A stretch of DNA of 41,277 bases from SLJM01 sp964415785 (GCA_964415785.1 CAYQBU010000013.1:1-41277); one strand, 5' to 3'; counted from the stretch's first letter, positions 8,524 to 17,064 are shown. Notes: generated from the sequence alone by a model not told the origin. Made by a program: numbers and translations.

Positions 8524-8973
8524 ATGACCGAACTCCATGACGCCCCGACGACCTACCGCATCCTCGTCGGAAAACCCGGACTCGACGGCCACGACCGCGG
8601 CGCTAAAGTCGTCGCCCGTGCCCTGCGTGACGCCGGCTTCGAGGTCATCTACAGCGGTCTCCACCAGACGCCTGAAGCCCTGGTGCAGACAGCGCTTCAA
8701 GAAGACGTCGACGGCATCGGCCTCTCCATCCTCTCCGGGGCTCACAACACCCTGATGCCTCGCATCATCGCCCTTCTCGACGAGCACGACGCCTCTGACA
8801 TCTTCGTTTTTGGCGGGGGCATCATCCCCGAAAATGACATCCCCGACCTCCTCGACGCCGGGGTCAAACAGATATTTACCCCCGGCACAACCACCACCGA
8901 GATCATCGCCTTTGTCCGCCATGCCTGCGACGCCAAATACGGCCGCACCTCCGATGAAGAGAGTTCCCCATGA
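8524..8973 (+). CDS. B12-binding subunit of an acyl-CoA mutase (methylmalonyl- or isobutyryl-CoA mutase)
   Basis: The 149-residue protein is a stand-alone cobalamin-binding domain. It shows the base-off/His-on motif DGHDRG (DxHxxG) near 20-25, SIL (SxL) near 70, and GGG near 98, followed by IFTPGTTTTEI. The length matches small subunits of heteromeric adenosylcobalamin mutases, which rearrange methylmalonyl-CoA/succinyl-CoA or isobutyryl-CoA/butyryl-CoA. The catalytic TIM-barrel subunit is not in this window. MeaB, the mutase chaperone, is two genes downstream. GGAG precedes the ATG, and the stop overlaps the next start (ATGA). Which mutase reaction it serves cannot be decided from this subunit. 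Confidence 0.9.
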   Translation: MTELHDAPTTYRILVGKPGLDGHDRGAKVVARALRDAGFEVIYSGLHQTPEALVQTALQEDVDGIGLSILSGAHNTLMPRIIALLDEHDASDIFVFGGGIIPENDIPDLLDAGVKQIFTPGTTTTEIIAFVRHACDAKYGRTSDEESSP

Positions 8974-9902
8974 ACCTGGCATTGACCGAATCCCAGACGA
9001 TGCTGCGCGACACCCTGCGTCGGCTGGCCACCGAAGGCCTGGAATCTCAAATCACCCACGACTTTAGCCCTCCCTCCTGGGCCGGGGACTGTCGCCGCCT
9101 CGACGCCATGGGCCTTTTCGAACTCACCACCTCCGTCGATGCAGGCGGCTCGGGACTCGGCACCCTCGAGGCCTGCATCGCCATTGAGGAGTTAGCTCGC
9201 CAGGCCCCTGAGCTGAGCCTGCTCGTGGCCATTCATCTCGCCGCCGGAGAAGCTCTCACGGAGACCACGGGAGAGGACTGGACGAGCCCTCAGCCGCTCC
9301 TCTTGCGAAGCTCGAGCATCCTTGCCCCGCTCTCCGACCCCGAACAGGACTCGCCCAACTACGCCCTGGTGTCCGACTCCGGAGAGGTGTCAATACGTGA
9401 GGGCTCCGGCCTCGACTGGAAGTCTCCCTCTCTGGGCTTCGATGCCCTGCGCCTTGCCCACATGGACGCCGACGAAAACACCTCGCTGGGCTATGCTTCT
9501 CACCCATCACTGGCACTCTATCTGGGTGCCGTCGCCCTCGGCATCGCTCACCGCTCTCTCCAGGAGGCACTCTCCTATTCCGAGGAGCGCAAGCAATTTG
9601 GCCAGTCGATCAATCAATTCCAATCCATTCGCTTCAAACTCGCCGAGACGGCCAGCGATGTTGATGCCGATCGCTGGAACCTGTGGCTTCAGGCCAGTCA
9701 CCGTAGCGACGACTCTTCCCTGGGGCTAACTGATCCCGAGACCACGCTCCATCGCCTCATCGAGACCGCCCTTAAGGCCTCCGACGAAGGGCTCCAGATT
9801 CACGGCGGCTACGGTTATACACTGGAGTACCCCGTCTCCCATCTCTACGCCGACGCCCGCCAGCTTCAGCGCTGGTGCCGACCCCAGGGCCTCTTATTTT
9901 GA
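8970..9902 (+). CDS. Acyl-CoA dehydrogenase homologue lacking the catalytic glutamate
   Basis: A 310-residue protein with the acyl-CoA dehydrogenase fold but shortened. The N-terminal helical domain covers about 1-100. The middle beta-domain is reduced and lacks the usual LTEPxAGSD stretch. The C-terminal domain retains RKQFGQSINQFQSIRFKLA and IHGGYGYTLEYPVSHLYADA. Where active enzymes continue to YEGT with the catalytic Glu, this protein has Trp302-Cys303-Arg and stops eight residues after the Trp. It is therefore unlikely to dehydrogenate alone. It could be the non-catalytic half of an alpha2beta2 pair with the dehydrogenase at 7372, a known arrangement in steroid-degrading enzymes, or a protein with another role. 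Confidence 0.85.
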   Translation: MNLALTESQTMLRDTLRRLATEGLESQITHDFSPPSWAGDCRRLDAMGLFELTTSVDAGGSGLGTLEACIAIEELARQAPELSLLVAIHLAAGEALTETTGEDWTSPQPLLLRSSSILAPLSDPEQDSPNYALVSDSGEVSIREGSGLDWKSPSLGFDALRLAHMDADENTSLGYASHPSLALYLGAVALGIAHRSLQEALSYSEERKQFGQSINQFQSIRFKLAETASDVDADRWNLWLQASHRSDDSSLGLTDPETTLHRLIETALKASDEGLQIHGGYGYTLEYPVSHLYADARQLQRWCRPQGLLF

Positions 9903-9923
9903 TTTCCGCCAAAGGCCCCCATC

Positions 9924-10859
9924 ATGCATAGCGAAGATCTGTTGGCGGCAATCCGTCAGGGAGAGATCCGCGCCGCAGCGCGTCTGATGCGACTGCTCGA
10001 CGACCGCGCTCCCTCTGCCCGACCCATCCTCGCGGAACTCCTCAAGGACGCCGGTCAGGCCTTCATCCTCGGGATCACAGGCAACCCCGGCAGCGGAAAG
10101 TCCACGCTCGTCAATCAAATGATCCATCACTTTCGGGCCCTCGACCTCTCCGTGGGCTGCATTGCCATCGATCCCACCAGCCCCTTCTCCGGCGGCGCAA
10201 TCCTCGGCGATCGGGTGCGCATGCAAGACCACGCTGCCGATCCACAGGTCTTTATCCGTTCCGTCGCCACCCGCGGTAATCTGGGCGGACTCTCTCGCTC
10301 CACCCCCGCCATGGTTCAGGTCATGGATGCCATGGGCTTTGATATCGTGATCGTTGAGACCGTGGGAGTGGGACAGGACGAAATCGAGATCGTCCGCCTC
10401 GCCGACACCAGCATCGTCGTCCTCGTCCCCGGCCTCGGCGACGATATCCAGGCCGACAAAGCGGGACTCATGGAGATCGCCGACATCTTCGTGCTCAATA
10501 AATCCGACCTCCCCGGGAGCAAGCGCCTTCGCCGCCAGATCAAAACCATGCTCTCATTGAGCAAGCAAAGCGGTTCTCATGGCGACCATACCCCTCCCAT
10601 TCAGCCTACTCGTGCGCACACCGGCGAGGGCACCGACGAGCTTCTGGAGCTCATCGAAGCCTCCCGAGAAGCCCTCGAATATGGCCCCGACCGCCGGCGG
10701 CGTCAGTGCTCCCACCTTATTCGCGCCATCGCCCGCACAGAGTGGGAATATCGCTTCCAATCTCAGGTTGACGCCCCCGGTTTTACTACCCTCGTCGATC
10801 GGGTCACCGATGGTCAGCTCGACCCCTACAGCGCTGCCGACCAGCTCCTGGGCGACTAA
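9924..10859 (+). CDS. meaB: Methylmalonyl-CoA mutase-associated GTPase
   Basis: A 311-residue G3E-family GTPase that gates cofactor loading and protects adenosylcobalamin-dependent mutases. It has the Walker A GNPGSGKST near 54-62, DPTSPFSGGAILGDRVRM near 90-107, the switch segment VETVGVGQDE near 150, and the GTP base-recognition NKSD near 193. Start and length agree with MeaB/ArgK proteins. It closes the operon that includes the B12-binding subunit, so it probably services that mutase. The MeaB helical dimerisation tail is present (final ~40 residues with WEYRF). Confidence 0.93.
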   Translation: MHSEDLLAAIRQGEIRAAARLMRLLDDRAPSARPILAELLKDAGQAFILGITGNPGSGKSTLVNQMIHHFRALDLSVGCIAIDPTSPFSGGAILGDRVRMQDHAADPQVFIRSVATRGNLGGLSRSTPAMVQVMDAMGFDIVIVETVGVGQDEIEIVRLADTSIVVLVPGLGDDIQADKAGLMEIADIFVLNKSDLPGSKRLRRQIKTMLSLSKQSGSHGDHTPPIQPTRAHTGEGTDELLELIEASREALEYGPDRRRRQCSHLIRAIARTEWEYRFQSQVDAPGFTTLVDRVTDGQLDPYSAADQLLGD

Positions 10860-10866
10860 TGCTGCC

Positions 10867-11676
10867 TCATGGCATTTCGTCCACGGTGGCCATCGACTCC
10901 TCGACAAATCTTTCCCTCTCTCTGGCGCCATCTCCCAGGGTCACGGTCTGTTCCACGACCTCCGCCTCTCCCACCTTTTGAAAGCCTTGCCCTTCAAAAA
11001 TCGCTGGAAATACCAACGCCGCCCACGTTTCAAATTCCACATCGATGCTCAGCAACTGCTCGCCTGGCTCCACCACAATATCGCTTGCCAGCGACACCAT
11101 CGGCAGTTCACCCGAGGTGTCTTCGCCAGGCTCGGGCTGCACCATCAATGCGTTTTGGTCGGCCGGTAGCGGCAAGGGATTGCCGTCGCTCTCGTCACTG
11201 CTGTGACGTTGACCCCAGGCGTCGTCGTTGAGCGTGGGCTGCGTCTCGCCACCCAACAAGAACCTCTCGTCCCGCTCTTCGGCCCCGCGCACATCGACCT
11301 CCACCCGGTAGGCCCCTGTGGCGTCCACCTCGATGGGCTCTACCCTCCAGGTGGTCTTGTTTTTTCCAAGATCCAAGTCCAATTCAAAGGGCCCCGCATA
11401 AGCCAACACCTCGTCCTCATGGCCTTCCTCCGTTGCCACCAGCCGAATCTCTTCGACCGTCAGCGCCAGGCCCTCCGGTTGAGCTTCTCCTTGCAGTGAC
11501 TTGTGGCCGTGGACCTGGAACTCCGGTGTCACCCAGCTCGATGCCTGTTGAGCCTCTGATACCTCGGGCGGCATCTCTGCCTCCGAGCCGGCGATCTCTC
11601 CGCAACCCCAGAGTGCCAGGATTGCTCCCAGCATCACGACGCCAGCAACTCTTTGTCCTCTCAGTTCTTTATTCAT
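10867..11676 (-). CDS. Lipoprotein of unknown function, translationally coupled to a sigma-54 activator
   Basis: A 269-residue secreted protein. The signal peptide is followed by lipobox LALWGC, with the lipidated Cys at residue 25. The mature part is acidic. A middle segment (about 80-135) looks like beta-strands with alternating charge (PFELDLDLGK, YRVEVDV), followed by a Pro/Asp-rich linker and another strand-rich region near 200-250. No domain is recognised. Its ATG overlaps the stop of the upstream 1232-residue regulator by one base (TGATG), so the two are probably made together. That makes it a candidate partner, although coupling also occurs by chance in this compact genome. Confidence 0.75.
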   Translation of the reverse strand: MNKELRGQRVAGVVMLGAILALWGCGEIAGSEAEMPPEVSEAQQASSWVTPEFQVHGHKSLQGEAQPEGLALTVEEIRLVATEEGHEDEVLAYAGPFELDLDLGKNKTTWRVEPIEVDATGAYRVEVDVRGAEERDERFLLGGETQPTLNDDAWGQRHSSDESDGNPLPLPADQNALMVQPEPGEDTSGELPMVSLASDIVVEPGEQLLSIDVEFETWAALVFPAIFEGQGFQKVGEAEVVEQTVTLGDGARERERFVEESMATVDEMP

Positions 11677-14600
11677 CAGCTCACCAATTCCTTTTTGAGT
11701 TCCAATAACTCCGGGTCGCCATTGACGATCTGGCTAAGCCGCGGGCGCTTCATTTTCAAAATCTTGGCCGCATGCGTGATATTTCCACCGGTTTCTCGCA
11801 GTGCCCGTCGAATGCATTTTTGCTCGAGGCGCTTCTTGAGCTGCGATAAACCGTCTCCATCGCAAACCACCATATCCACCAGAGCTTCCTCCGGTTCTAC
11901 GGCCTGTTCGGCCACCAGCCCGTCTGAAAGAGCCGTCTCCGCCTCTTCCCAGGGACGCCTCTCAGTGGACACGGGCGGCAAGCTCTCATCGAGCTGCGAC
12001 CCATCGAAGAACTGGCGAAACTGCCCCAACTCCGACATCGTCACCGCCCCCTCGTCGCGAAACACCAGGGCACTTCGCACGAAGTTTTTCAACTCCCGAA
12101 TATTACCGGGCCACCGATAACGGGCCAAAAATTGAATCACCTCGTCGCAAAACTCCGGGCTCTGCCCTTTGTCGCTCATCTCTTCAGAAAAGGCGCGCGT
12201 CAATAACGGAATGTCCTCGCGGCGATCGCGAAGCGGCGGAAGCTCGACGCAAAAGCCCTTGAGCCGATAGTAGAGGTCGAGGCGAAATTTCCCCTCTTCC
12301 ACCAACTGCTCCAGGTCGCGATTCGTGGCCGCCACCACCCGTACGTTGGCCCGACGGCTGGAGCTTCCCCCAACCCGCTCGTAGACGCCGTCCTGCAGCA
12401 CTCTAAGTAAAGCCACCTGGGTCTTGGGCGATATATCGGCGATCTCATCCAAAAAGAGCGTCCCACCATCGGCGCGCTCAAATCGCCCCGCTTTCGTTGA
12501 CACCGCTCCCGTAAACGCCCCCTTTTCATGCCCAAATAATTCGCTCAATAGCAATTCATCGACGAAGGCCGCGCAATTGACCTTCACAAAGGGGTTCGCC
12601 GCCCGGTCGCTATGATGGTGGATGGCCTCTGCGATAAGCTCTTTGCCCGTCCCCGATTCGCCACTGATCAATACCGAGTGTTTTCCCGGCGCCACTCGGT
12701 CAATGACCCGCAACACCTCAATGAGCCTGGCGTCCTCTCCCACGATCGCCGGAAATCGACGGCGCCATCGACGATAATCCGGATCGCTTCGATCAAAGCC
12801 CTCGCCCCCATCCTCTTCTGGCGACCCCTTGCGAGTCCCCAGGCTCTCCACCCATTCACCTCCCTGGGTCTCGCGGTACTGAGCAACAATACGGCGATGA
12901 GCATAGATCTGGAGATAATCCTCTCGAAATGTTTCGGGAACCCCCTCCAAATCCTTTTTAAGTCTCTCCACCGTCGCGGCCAATAGCCGCGCTGAGGCTC
13001 CTGGCTGATCGGACTGTTCAAGCGCCCGGCATAACCCGTAGCGGGCCATCATCGCATCGCGACGCTGGCCCATATCTTCCAGGCGATCAATGGCGTCTCG
13101 CCATCGGTCTTCATCCAGCTCCCCGCCCACTTCCCACTCCGCCTCACAGGTCACCCAGGCCTCGATGGACTTTCCCTGCGGCGTGTAGATCTCGACCTCC
13201 TGACGCAACCCCTGTGCTTCGGGCAACTCCCCGAGCCACAGGTGGATCAAAATCCTGCGAAGCACCATCTCCTCGGCGTAGAGTTTACCCTCCTCGTCCA
13301 GCTTTCGGCTCGCCTTCTTGAAGCGCTCTAGCGCCCTATTCCAATCTCCCCGCCCCCAGGCACTTTGCGCTCGAATCATCTCTCTCCATGCGGCCGTAAA
13401 GGCCCCTTCTCCCCCCGGGCCCTCGAGCAGCTCCTCGGTCTGATCAAACGCTCCCAGATCTTGGTATAAAGTCGCCAGGTTATGCAGCGCGACCCGAGGG
13501 GCCATCTCCTCTCCACGTCGGCTGGCGTCTCGAAGCACCCGTCGGTAGAGCTGCATCGCGTCCCCGTAGTCCCCCTCGCGCTGAGCGATGATCCCCAGAT
13601 TCAGCCAACAGGGCACCCGAAGTCCACCCAGCCTTGCACCACCTTCTTCGAGCACCTCTTTCAATCGCTGTCGGGCGTCGAGATAGCGTCGTTTTTGGAC
13701 CGCCACCACCCCTTGATTGATCCTTGCTCGCCACGCTTCTCTGCGATCACCGATCCGAGTGGCCACCTGCCGTGCCGCGTTGAAGCGGTCGTCCGCCCGC
13801 TGCAATTCCCCACTAAATAGAGCAATTTTTCCCTCCAATGAGCGCAATTTGATCCCCTGCACGCTCTCTTCAAGGAGCACGTCCTCGACGTTTTCCAGCG
13901 CCTCCAAACGCCGCCTCGCCCGCTCGTGCTCCCCCCGTCCAAAGCACAGCTCCGCCAACCCGATTCCAGCGCTGAGGCGAACCATCGCAGACACCTCAGC
14001 GTCCCACAGCGATCCATAGATCGACGCCGCCACCTCGTGACGCCCCAATCGCCGCTCGCAGCTCGCCCTGACCAACTCCACCTCCGCGCTGGGAGCGACG
14101 GCCGACAGCTCCTCGGCGAGCTCTCGAGCCCCTCTCCAATCTTCCTGGGCCCGCGCGATGCGAAGCTTGAGCTCCAGTAGCTCACCCCGCTCTTCCTTGT
14201 CCTCCAGGAATTTATCGAGGCGCCCCAGCAGCGCGTCCGCGCGCTCCCATCGCCCGTGGCGCATCAACCGCCTCGCGCCGGGAAGCCCAAAACGTCTGGC
14301 CAACTCCGTGCATCCCCCCGCCAGTGCGTGGTCAGCAATATAGGCCGCCGACAACTCCGCCTCATCGACCGCCGTCTTCGCATGACGCCCATGCCAGGAG
14401 CGCCGTTTTTTTTCCGACATTCCCTGGCGCAAGGCCTCCGCCAATTCCGGGACAGCAATGGACACCACAATGCGTCCCTTCTCCATCCCCGTTTTGATCA
14501 GCGATCGCTCTTCGAGAACGTTGAGGTGTCGACGCAGCGGCTCCTCCAAGAGCCTTTCCAGAAAACCAACCTCCACCTCCTGCTCCGCCAGGCTCAGCCC

Positions 14601-15374
14601 CTCCAACACCGCCTGGGCTTTGCTGCCCAACTGCCCGACCTGTCTTTCCCACAGAAAAGTGACCGTCGACGGAAGGTCCGACAAAAGGGCCTCCAGGCGC
14701 GTCGGGTCTCCATCACAGGCCTCCACCAGACGCCCCAGAAGCCCGCCTTCTCCCGACCACTTTGCCGCTCGCCCTTCAAAGATGGGCATCCGATCCAGGA
14801 CTCCATCGACATCCACCTCTGCCTGGAGATCAAAGCTCTCGCTGAGCCAAAACTCCAAACGTCCCGCCTCCACTCCCTGCGCATCGGACCAACTCGGGTC
14901 ACAGACATCGCCGATCACCTCCCCGATAATCGCCGACTCCAACGCCGAGAGCTCCCCACCATGCTCCACGACCCAGACCGCCGACTCCTGGCTCGACAAC
15001 AAGTCGATCATCTCCAACACCAGATCCACCACCGCCTGTCGTCGTCCCTCGATATGTCCCGATGCCCGACCGACGTCCATGGCCGTCGTCAGTTGATGGA
15101 GCAGTTCCATCGCACCATCTGTCCTCTCTTGAGCCCGCACCCATCGATGCAGGGCCGCGTACAAAGCTCCCTCGCCACCGCCTGAATGCTGACCTTCGAC
15201 CCACACCAATCGGTGCTCCCCGGCCCGGCTTGGCCGCTCTCCCTGTCCCCCGAGGAGCCGCTCTCCTCCCCATCGCCGGACAACACACCGCTTATTGGAT
15301 CGTCCGCCACTGACCTGATCATCGAGCCACTGTTGGACGGCACTCCTCGCCTCGTTGCCTTCATTTTGAATCAT
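11676..15374 (-). CDS. Sigma-54-dependent activator with degenerate ATPase-like N-terminus and TPR region
   Basis: The 1232-residue protein has four parts. Residues ~50-310 resemble a STAND/AAA_16 ATPase fold that has lost its nucleotide motifs: VWVEGQHSGGGEGAL stands where Walker A is expected, and AVWVVEHGGELSALE where Walker B is expected. Residues ~330-850 are helical TPR-like repeats rich in Ala/Leu/Arg. Residues ~870-1110 are an intact sigma-54 AAA+ domain: GESGTGKE, GAFTGA (the sigma-54 contact) near 951, GGTLFLDEIADI, and the arginine-finger region. The C-terminus holds a Fis-type helix-turn-helix (GGNITHAAKILKMKRPRLSQIV). No receiver domain is present, so the TPR region probably takes the input through protein or ligand binding. 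AAGGA precedes the ATG. Confidence 0.92.
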   Translation of the reverse strand: MIQNEGNEARSAVQQWLDDQVSGGRSNKRCVVRRWGGERLLGGQGERPSRAGEHRLVWVEGQHSGGGEGALYAALHRWVRAQERTDGAMELLHQLTTAMDVGRASGHIEGRRQAVVDLVLEMIDLLSSQESAVWVVEHGGELSALESAIIGEVIGDVCDPSWSDAQGVEAGRLEFWLSESFDLQAEVDVDGVLDRMPIFEGRAAKWSGEGGLLGRLVEACDGDPTRLEALLSDLPSTVTFLWERQVGQLGSKAQAVLEGLSLAEQEVEVGFLERLLEEPLRRHLNVLEERSLIKTGMEKGRIVVSIAVPELAEALRQGMSEKKRRSWHGRHAKTAVDEAELSAAYIADHALAGGCTELARRFGLPGARRLMRHGRWERADALLGRLDKFLEDKEERGELLELKLRIARAQEDWRGARELAEELSAVAPSAEVELVRASCERRLGRHEVAASIYGSLWDAEVSAMVRLSAGIGLAELCFGRGEHERARRRLEALENVEDVLLEESVQGIKLRSLEGKIALFSGELQRADDRFNAARQVATRIGDRREAWRARINQGVVAVQKRRYLDARQRLKEVLEEGGARLGGLRVPCWLNLGIIAQREGDYGDAMQLYRRVLRDASRRGEEMAPRVALHNLATLYQDLGAFDQTEELLEGPGGEGAFTAAWREMIRAQSAWGRGDWNRALERFKKASRKLDEEGKLYAEEMVLRRILIHLWLGELPEAQGLRQEVEIYTPQGKSIEAWVTCEAEWEVGGELDEDRWRDAIDRLEDMGQRRDAMMARYGLCRALEQSDQPGASARLLAATVERLKKDLEGVPETFREDYLQIYAHRRIVAQYRETQGGEWVESLGTRKGSPEEDGGEGFDRSDPDYRRWRRRFPAIVGEDARLIEVLRVIDRVAPGKHSVLISGESGTGKELIAEAIHHHSDRAANPFVKVNCAAFVDELLLSELFGHEKGAFTGAVSTKAGRFERADGGTLFLDEIADISPKTQVALLRVLQDGVYERVGGSSSRRANVRVVAATNRDLEQLVEEGKFRLDLYYRLKGFCVELPPLRDRREDIPLLTRAFSEEMSDKGQSPEFCDEVIQFLARYRWPGNIRELKNFVRSALVFRDEGAVTMSELGQFRQFFDGSQLDESLPPVSTERRPWEEAETALSDGLVAEQAVEPEEALVDMVVCDGDGLSQLKKRLEQKCIRRALRETGGNITHAAKILKMKRPRLSQIVNGDPELLELKKELVS

Positions 15375-15526
15375 CGAGCACTATCCTTCGTCTGGATGCA
15401 ACCATTGCCAGATCATCAATGGTAGCGAAAACCCCCATGGCTTTCCATCCCTCTACCGCTGCTCCATTTCTTGTATCTGCCTGCCCCTTTTGCTAATTCC
15501 TTAGATAGGTCAGCCTCAGCCTCTGT

Positions 15527-15554
15527 TTGATTGCCCTACAGAGGACCCTACATT
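15527..15554 (+). promoter_or_regulatory. Possible sigma-70-type promoter for the lipoprotein gene at 15597
   Basis: TTGATT (15527-15532) and TACATT (15549-15554) are separated by 16 bases, each matching consensus at four of six positions, and lie about 42 bases upstream of the ATG at 15597. The region is the divergent spacer between the large sigma-54 activator and the lipoprotein gene. This is a pattern match only. Confidence 0.3.
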
Positions 15555-15596
15555 TCGCACCGATTTGTCCGCCTTTCTTTTACCAAGGTATAAACC

Positions 15597-16226
15597 ATGC
15601 GTCGTTCCCTCACCTATGTTCTGATTCTTCTCGGCCTAAGCGCCTTGGCCTGCGGACTGCTCGACGACGATGCCGCCACCATCACCTACCACGAGGACAT
15701 CCCGGTGACCTTTACAATCGACGCCGATGAACTCTGTCCCGACGGTGCCGAGTGCGACCAGGAGGGAGACGCTCCCACCGACATTGAACTCGGCACCCTC
15801 GAACAGGCCATCGATATCGACATCATCGAGGCCACGGGTAGCGACGACCTCGCCAATGTCGGCCAACGCCTTCGCAGCCTCACCATCACGAATATCGGCT
15901 ACCAGGCCAGCGACAATAACCTCAACTTTGACCTCCCCGACATCGACATTCATGTGGGACCCCTGGGCGCCGACTCCTCCGATGCAGAGGACGTCGTCAT
16001 GCTGGCGACGATTCCCTCCATCCCCGCCGGCATCGACGCCACCGGCGATGCCCCCGTCGCCGAAGAAAGCCTGGAGCCCTCCTCCGAACTCTTTAAGCAA
16101 TTCCAGTTCACCGCCCTTCCACGGACCACACCCGTCATCGAGGAAGGCTCTCCACTTCCCCCATCGGGATCGACCACCATCACTCTGACCATCGATATCG
16201 AAGTCTCTGCCAATCCTCTGGACTAG
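15597..16226 (+). CDS. Lipoprotein of unknown function
   Basis: A 209-residue protein with a signal peptide and lipobox LSALAC (lipidated Cys at 19). The mature chain is very acidic and dominated by alternating hydrophobic and Asp/Thr residues (ITYHEDIPVTFTID, NLNFDLPDIDIHVG, STTITLTIDIEVSA), a pattern typical of beta-sandwich domains. There are two Cys in the mature part (DELCPDGAECDQ), close enough for a disulfide or metal loop. AAGG precedes the ATG. No family is recognised. An inverted repeat follows the stop. Confidence 0.7.
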   Translation: MRRSLTYVLILLGLSALACGLLDDDAATITYHEDIPVTFTIDADELCPDGAECDQEGDAPTDIELGTLEQAIDIDIIEATGSDDLANVGQRLRSLTITNIGYQASDNNLNFDLPDIDIHVGPLGADSSDAEDVVMLATIPSIPAGIDATGDAPVAEESLEPSSELFKQFQFTALPRTTPVIEEGSPLPPSGSTTITLTIDIEVSANPLD

Positions 16227-16249
16227 AATTCTTGTCCCCTAAATCCTGT

Positions 16250-16296
16250 GGCGCCCGCCTCGAACCTGGTTCATATGAGGGTATCGGGCGGGCGCC
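16250..16296. terminator. Long-loop inverted repeat downstream of the lipoprotein gene
   Basis: A perfect 10-bp inverted repeat, GGCGCCCGCC (16250-16259) and GGCGGGCGCC (16287-16296), encloses 27 bases. It lies between the stop at 16226 and the GTG start at 16324. The strong GC stem could stop transcription or insulate the two genes, but no T-run follows on either strand, so a rho-independent terminator is not certain. An operator is the alternative. Confidence 0.4.
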
Positions 16297-16323
16297 TCTT
16301 CCGTTATTGGCACCACTCTATCC

Positions 16324-17064
16324 GTGATCCCTACGCCATATAAGACCTCCGGAGCCATCTTCGTACTCTTGGTGTTGATGGGACTGAGCTGTCGCTCCAC
16401 GCCGCCTCCTGAGACCGTCGACAGCGCTCCCCATACGGAGGTAACCGTCGCTGTTCCCGGCCCTCCCATTGAGCCCGTCGATGGGCCTCCCGAAGGACAG
16501 GCGATCGATAACCTCATTACTGGTGTCTCTGGACCCACGGGCGCCCCCATCTGGGCCGTCTTCCATACTTCGCTTGGTGATATCCCCTGTCGGCTCAAGG
16601 AAGACCACGCCCCACAGACTGTGGCCAATTTCGTGGGTCTTGCCACTGGCAACCACCCCTATACCGACCCCGACACCGGCAGAATTGCGGCTTCGCCCTT
16701 CTTCGACGACGCTCCCTTTCACCGCCTGCTCCCGGGACTCCTCATTCAAGGCGGTGACCCTACCGGTCGCGGCGATGGCGGGCCGGGCTACAGCCTGGCG
16801 CTGGAGACCGAGACGTCTCTTTCCCATGACCAGCCCGGCACCTTGAGCGCCGCCCGAGACGGCGATCAATCGGCGGGAAGCCAATTTTTGATCACCGAGC
16901 GCCCGATGCCCGAACTCGACGGCCACCACACCATTTTTGGTCGCTGCATCGCCATCGACATCATCCAGCGCATCTCTCACGCCCCTACCACTCCAATGGG
17001 CCGACCCGCCGGTTCCTCACCGGCGATCGAAACCGTTTCCATCCGTCGGACTCACGACTTCTGA
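16324..17064 (+). CDS. Cyclophilin-type peptidyl-prolyl isomerase, lipoprotein
   Basis: The 246-residue protein has a signal peptide with lipobox MGLSC (lipidated Cys near 23), a Pro/Thr-rich linker, and a cyclophilin domain from about 75. The catalytic Arg lies in FHRLLPGLLIQGGDPTGRGDGGPGY (first residues FHRLLPG). The hydrophobic-pocket motif is GSQFLIT, and the final segment is LDGHHTIFGRC, with His at the position where human cyclophilin A has the cyclosporin-binding Trp, as is common in bacteria. It should assist folding of exported proteins at a membrane surface. The only reasonable start is GTG at 16324, because an in-frame stop lies about 50 bases upstream. The 3' end overlaps the convergent gene by 13 bases. 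Confidence 0.88.
   Translation: MIPTPYKTSGAIFVLLVLMGLSCRSTPPPETVDSAPHTEVTVAVPGPPIEPVDGPPEGQAIDNLITGVSGPTGAPIWAVFHTSLGDIPCRLKEDHAPQTVANFVGLATGNHPYTDPDTGRIAASPFFDDAPFHRLLPGLLIQGGDPTGRGDGGPGYSLALETETSLSHDQPGTLSAARDGDQSAGSQFLITERPMPELDGHHTIFGRCIAIDIIQRISHAPTTPMGRPAGSSPAIETVSIRRTHDF

Noticed and set aside
15402..15422. CCATTG ... CAATGG inverted repeat and a TGGCAATGGTTGC sequence resembling a sigma-54 promoter on the minus strand
   Set aside because: The GG to GC spacing is 8 rather than 10 bases, which sigma-54 does not tolerate, and the 6-bp repeat is short enough to be chance.
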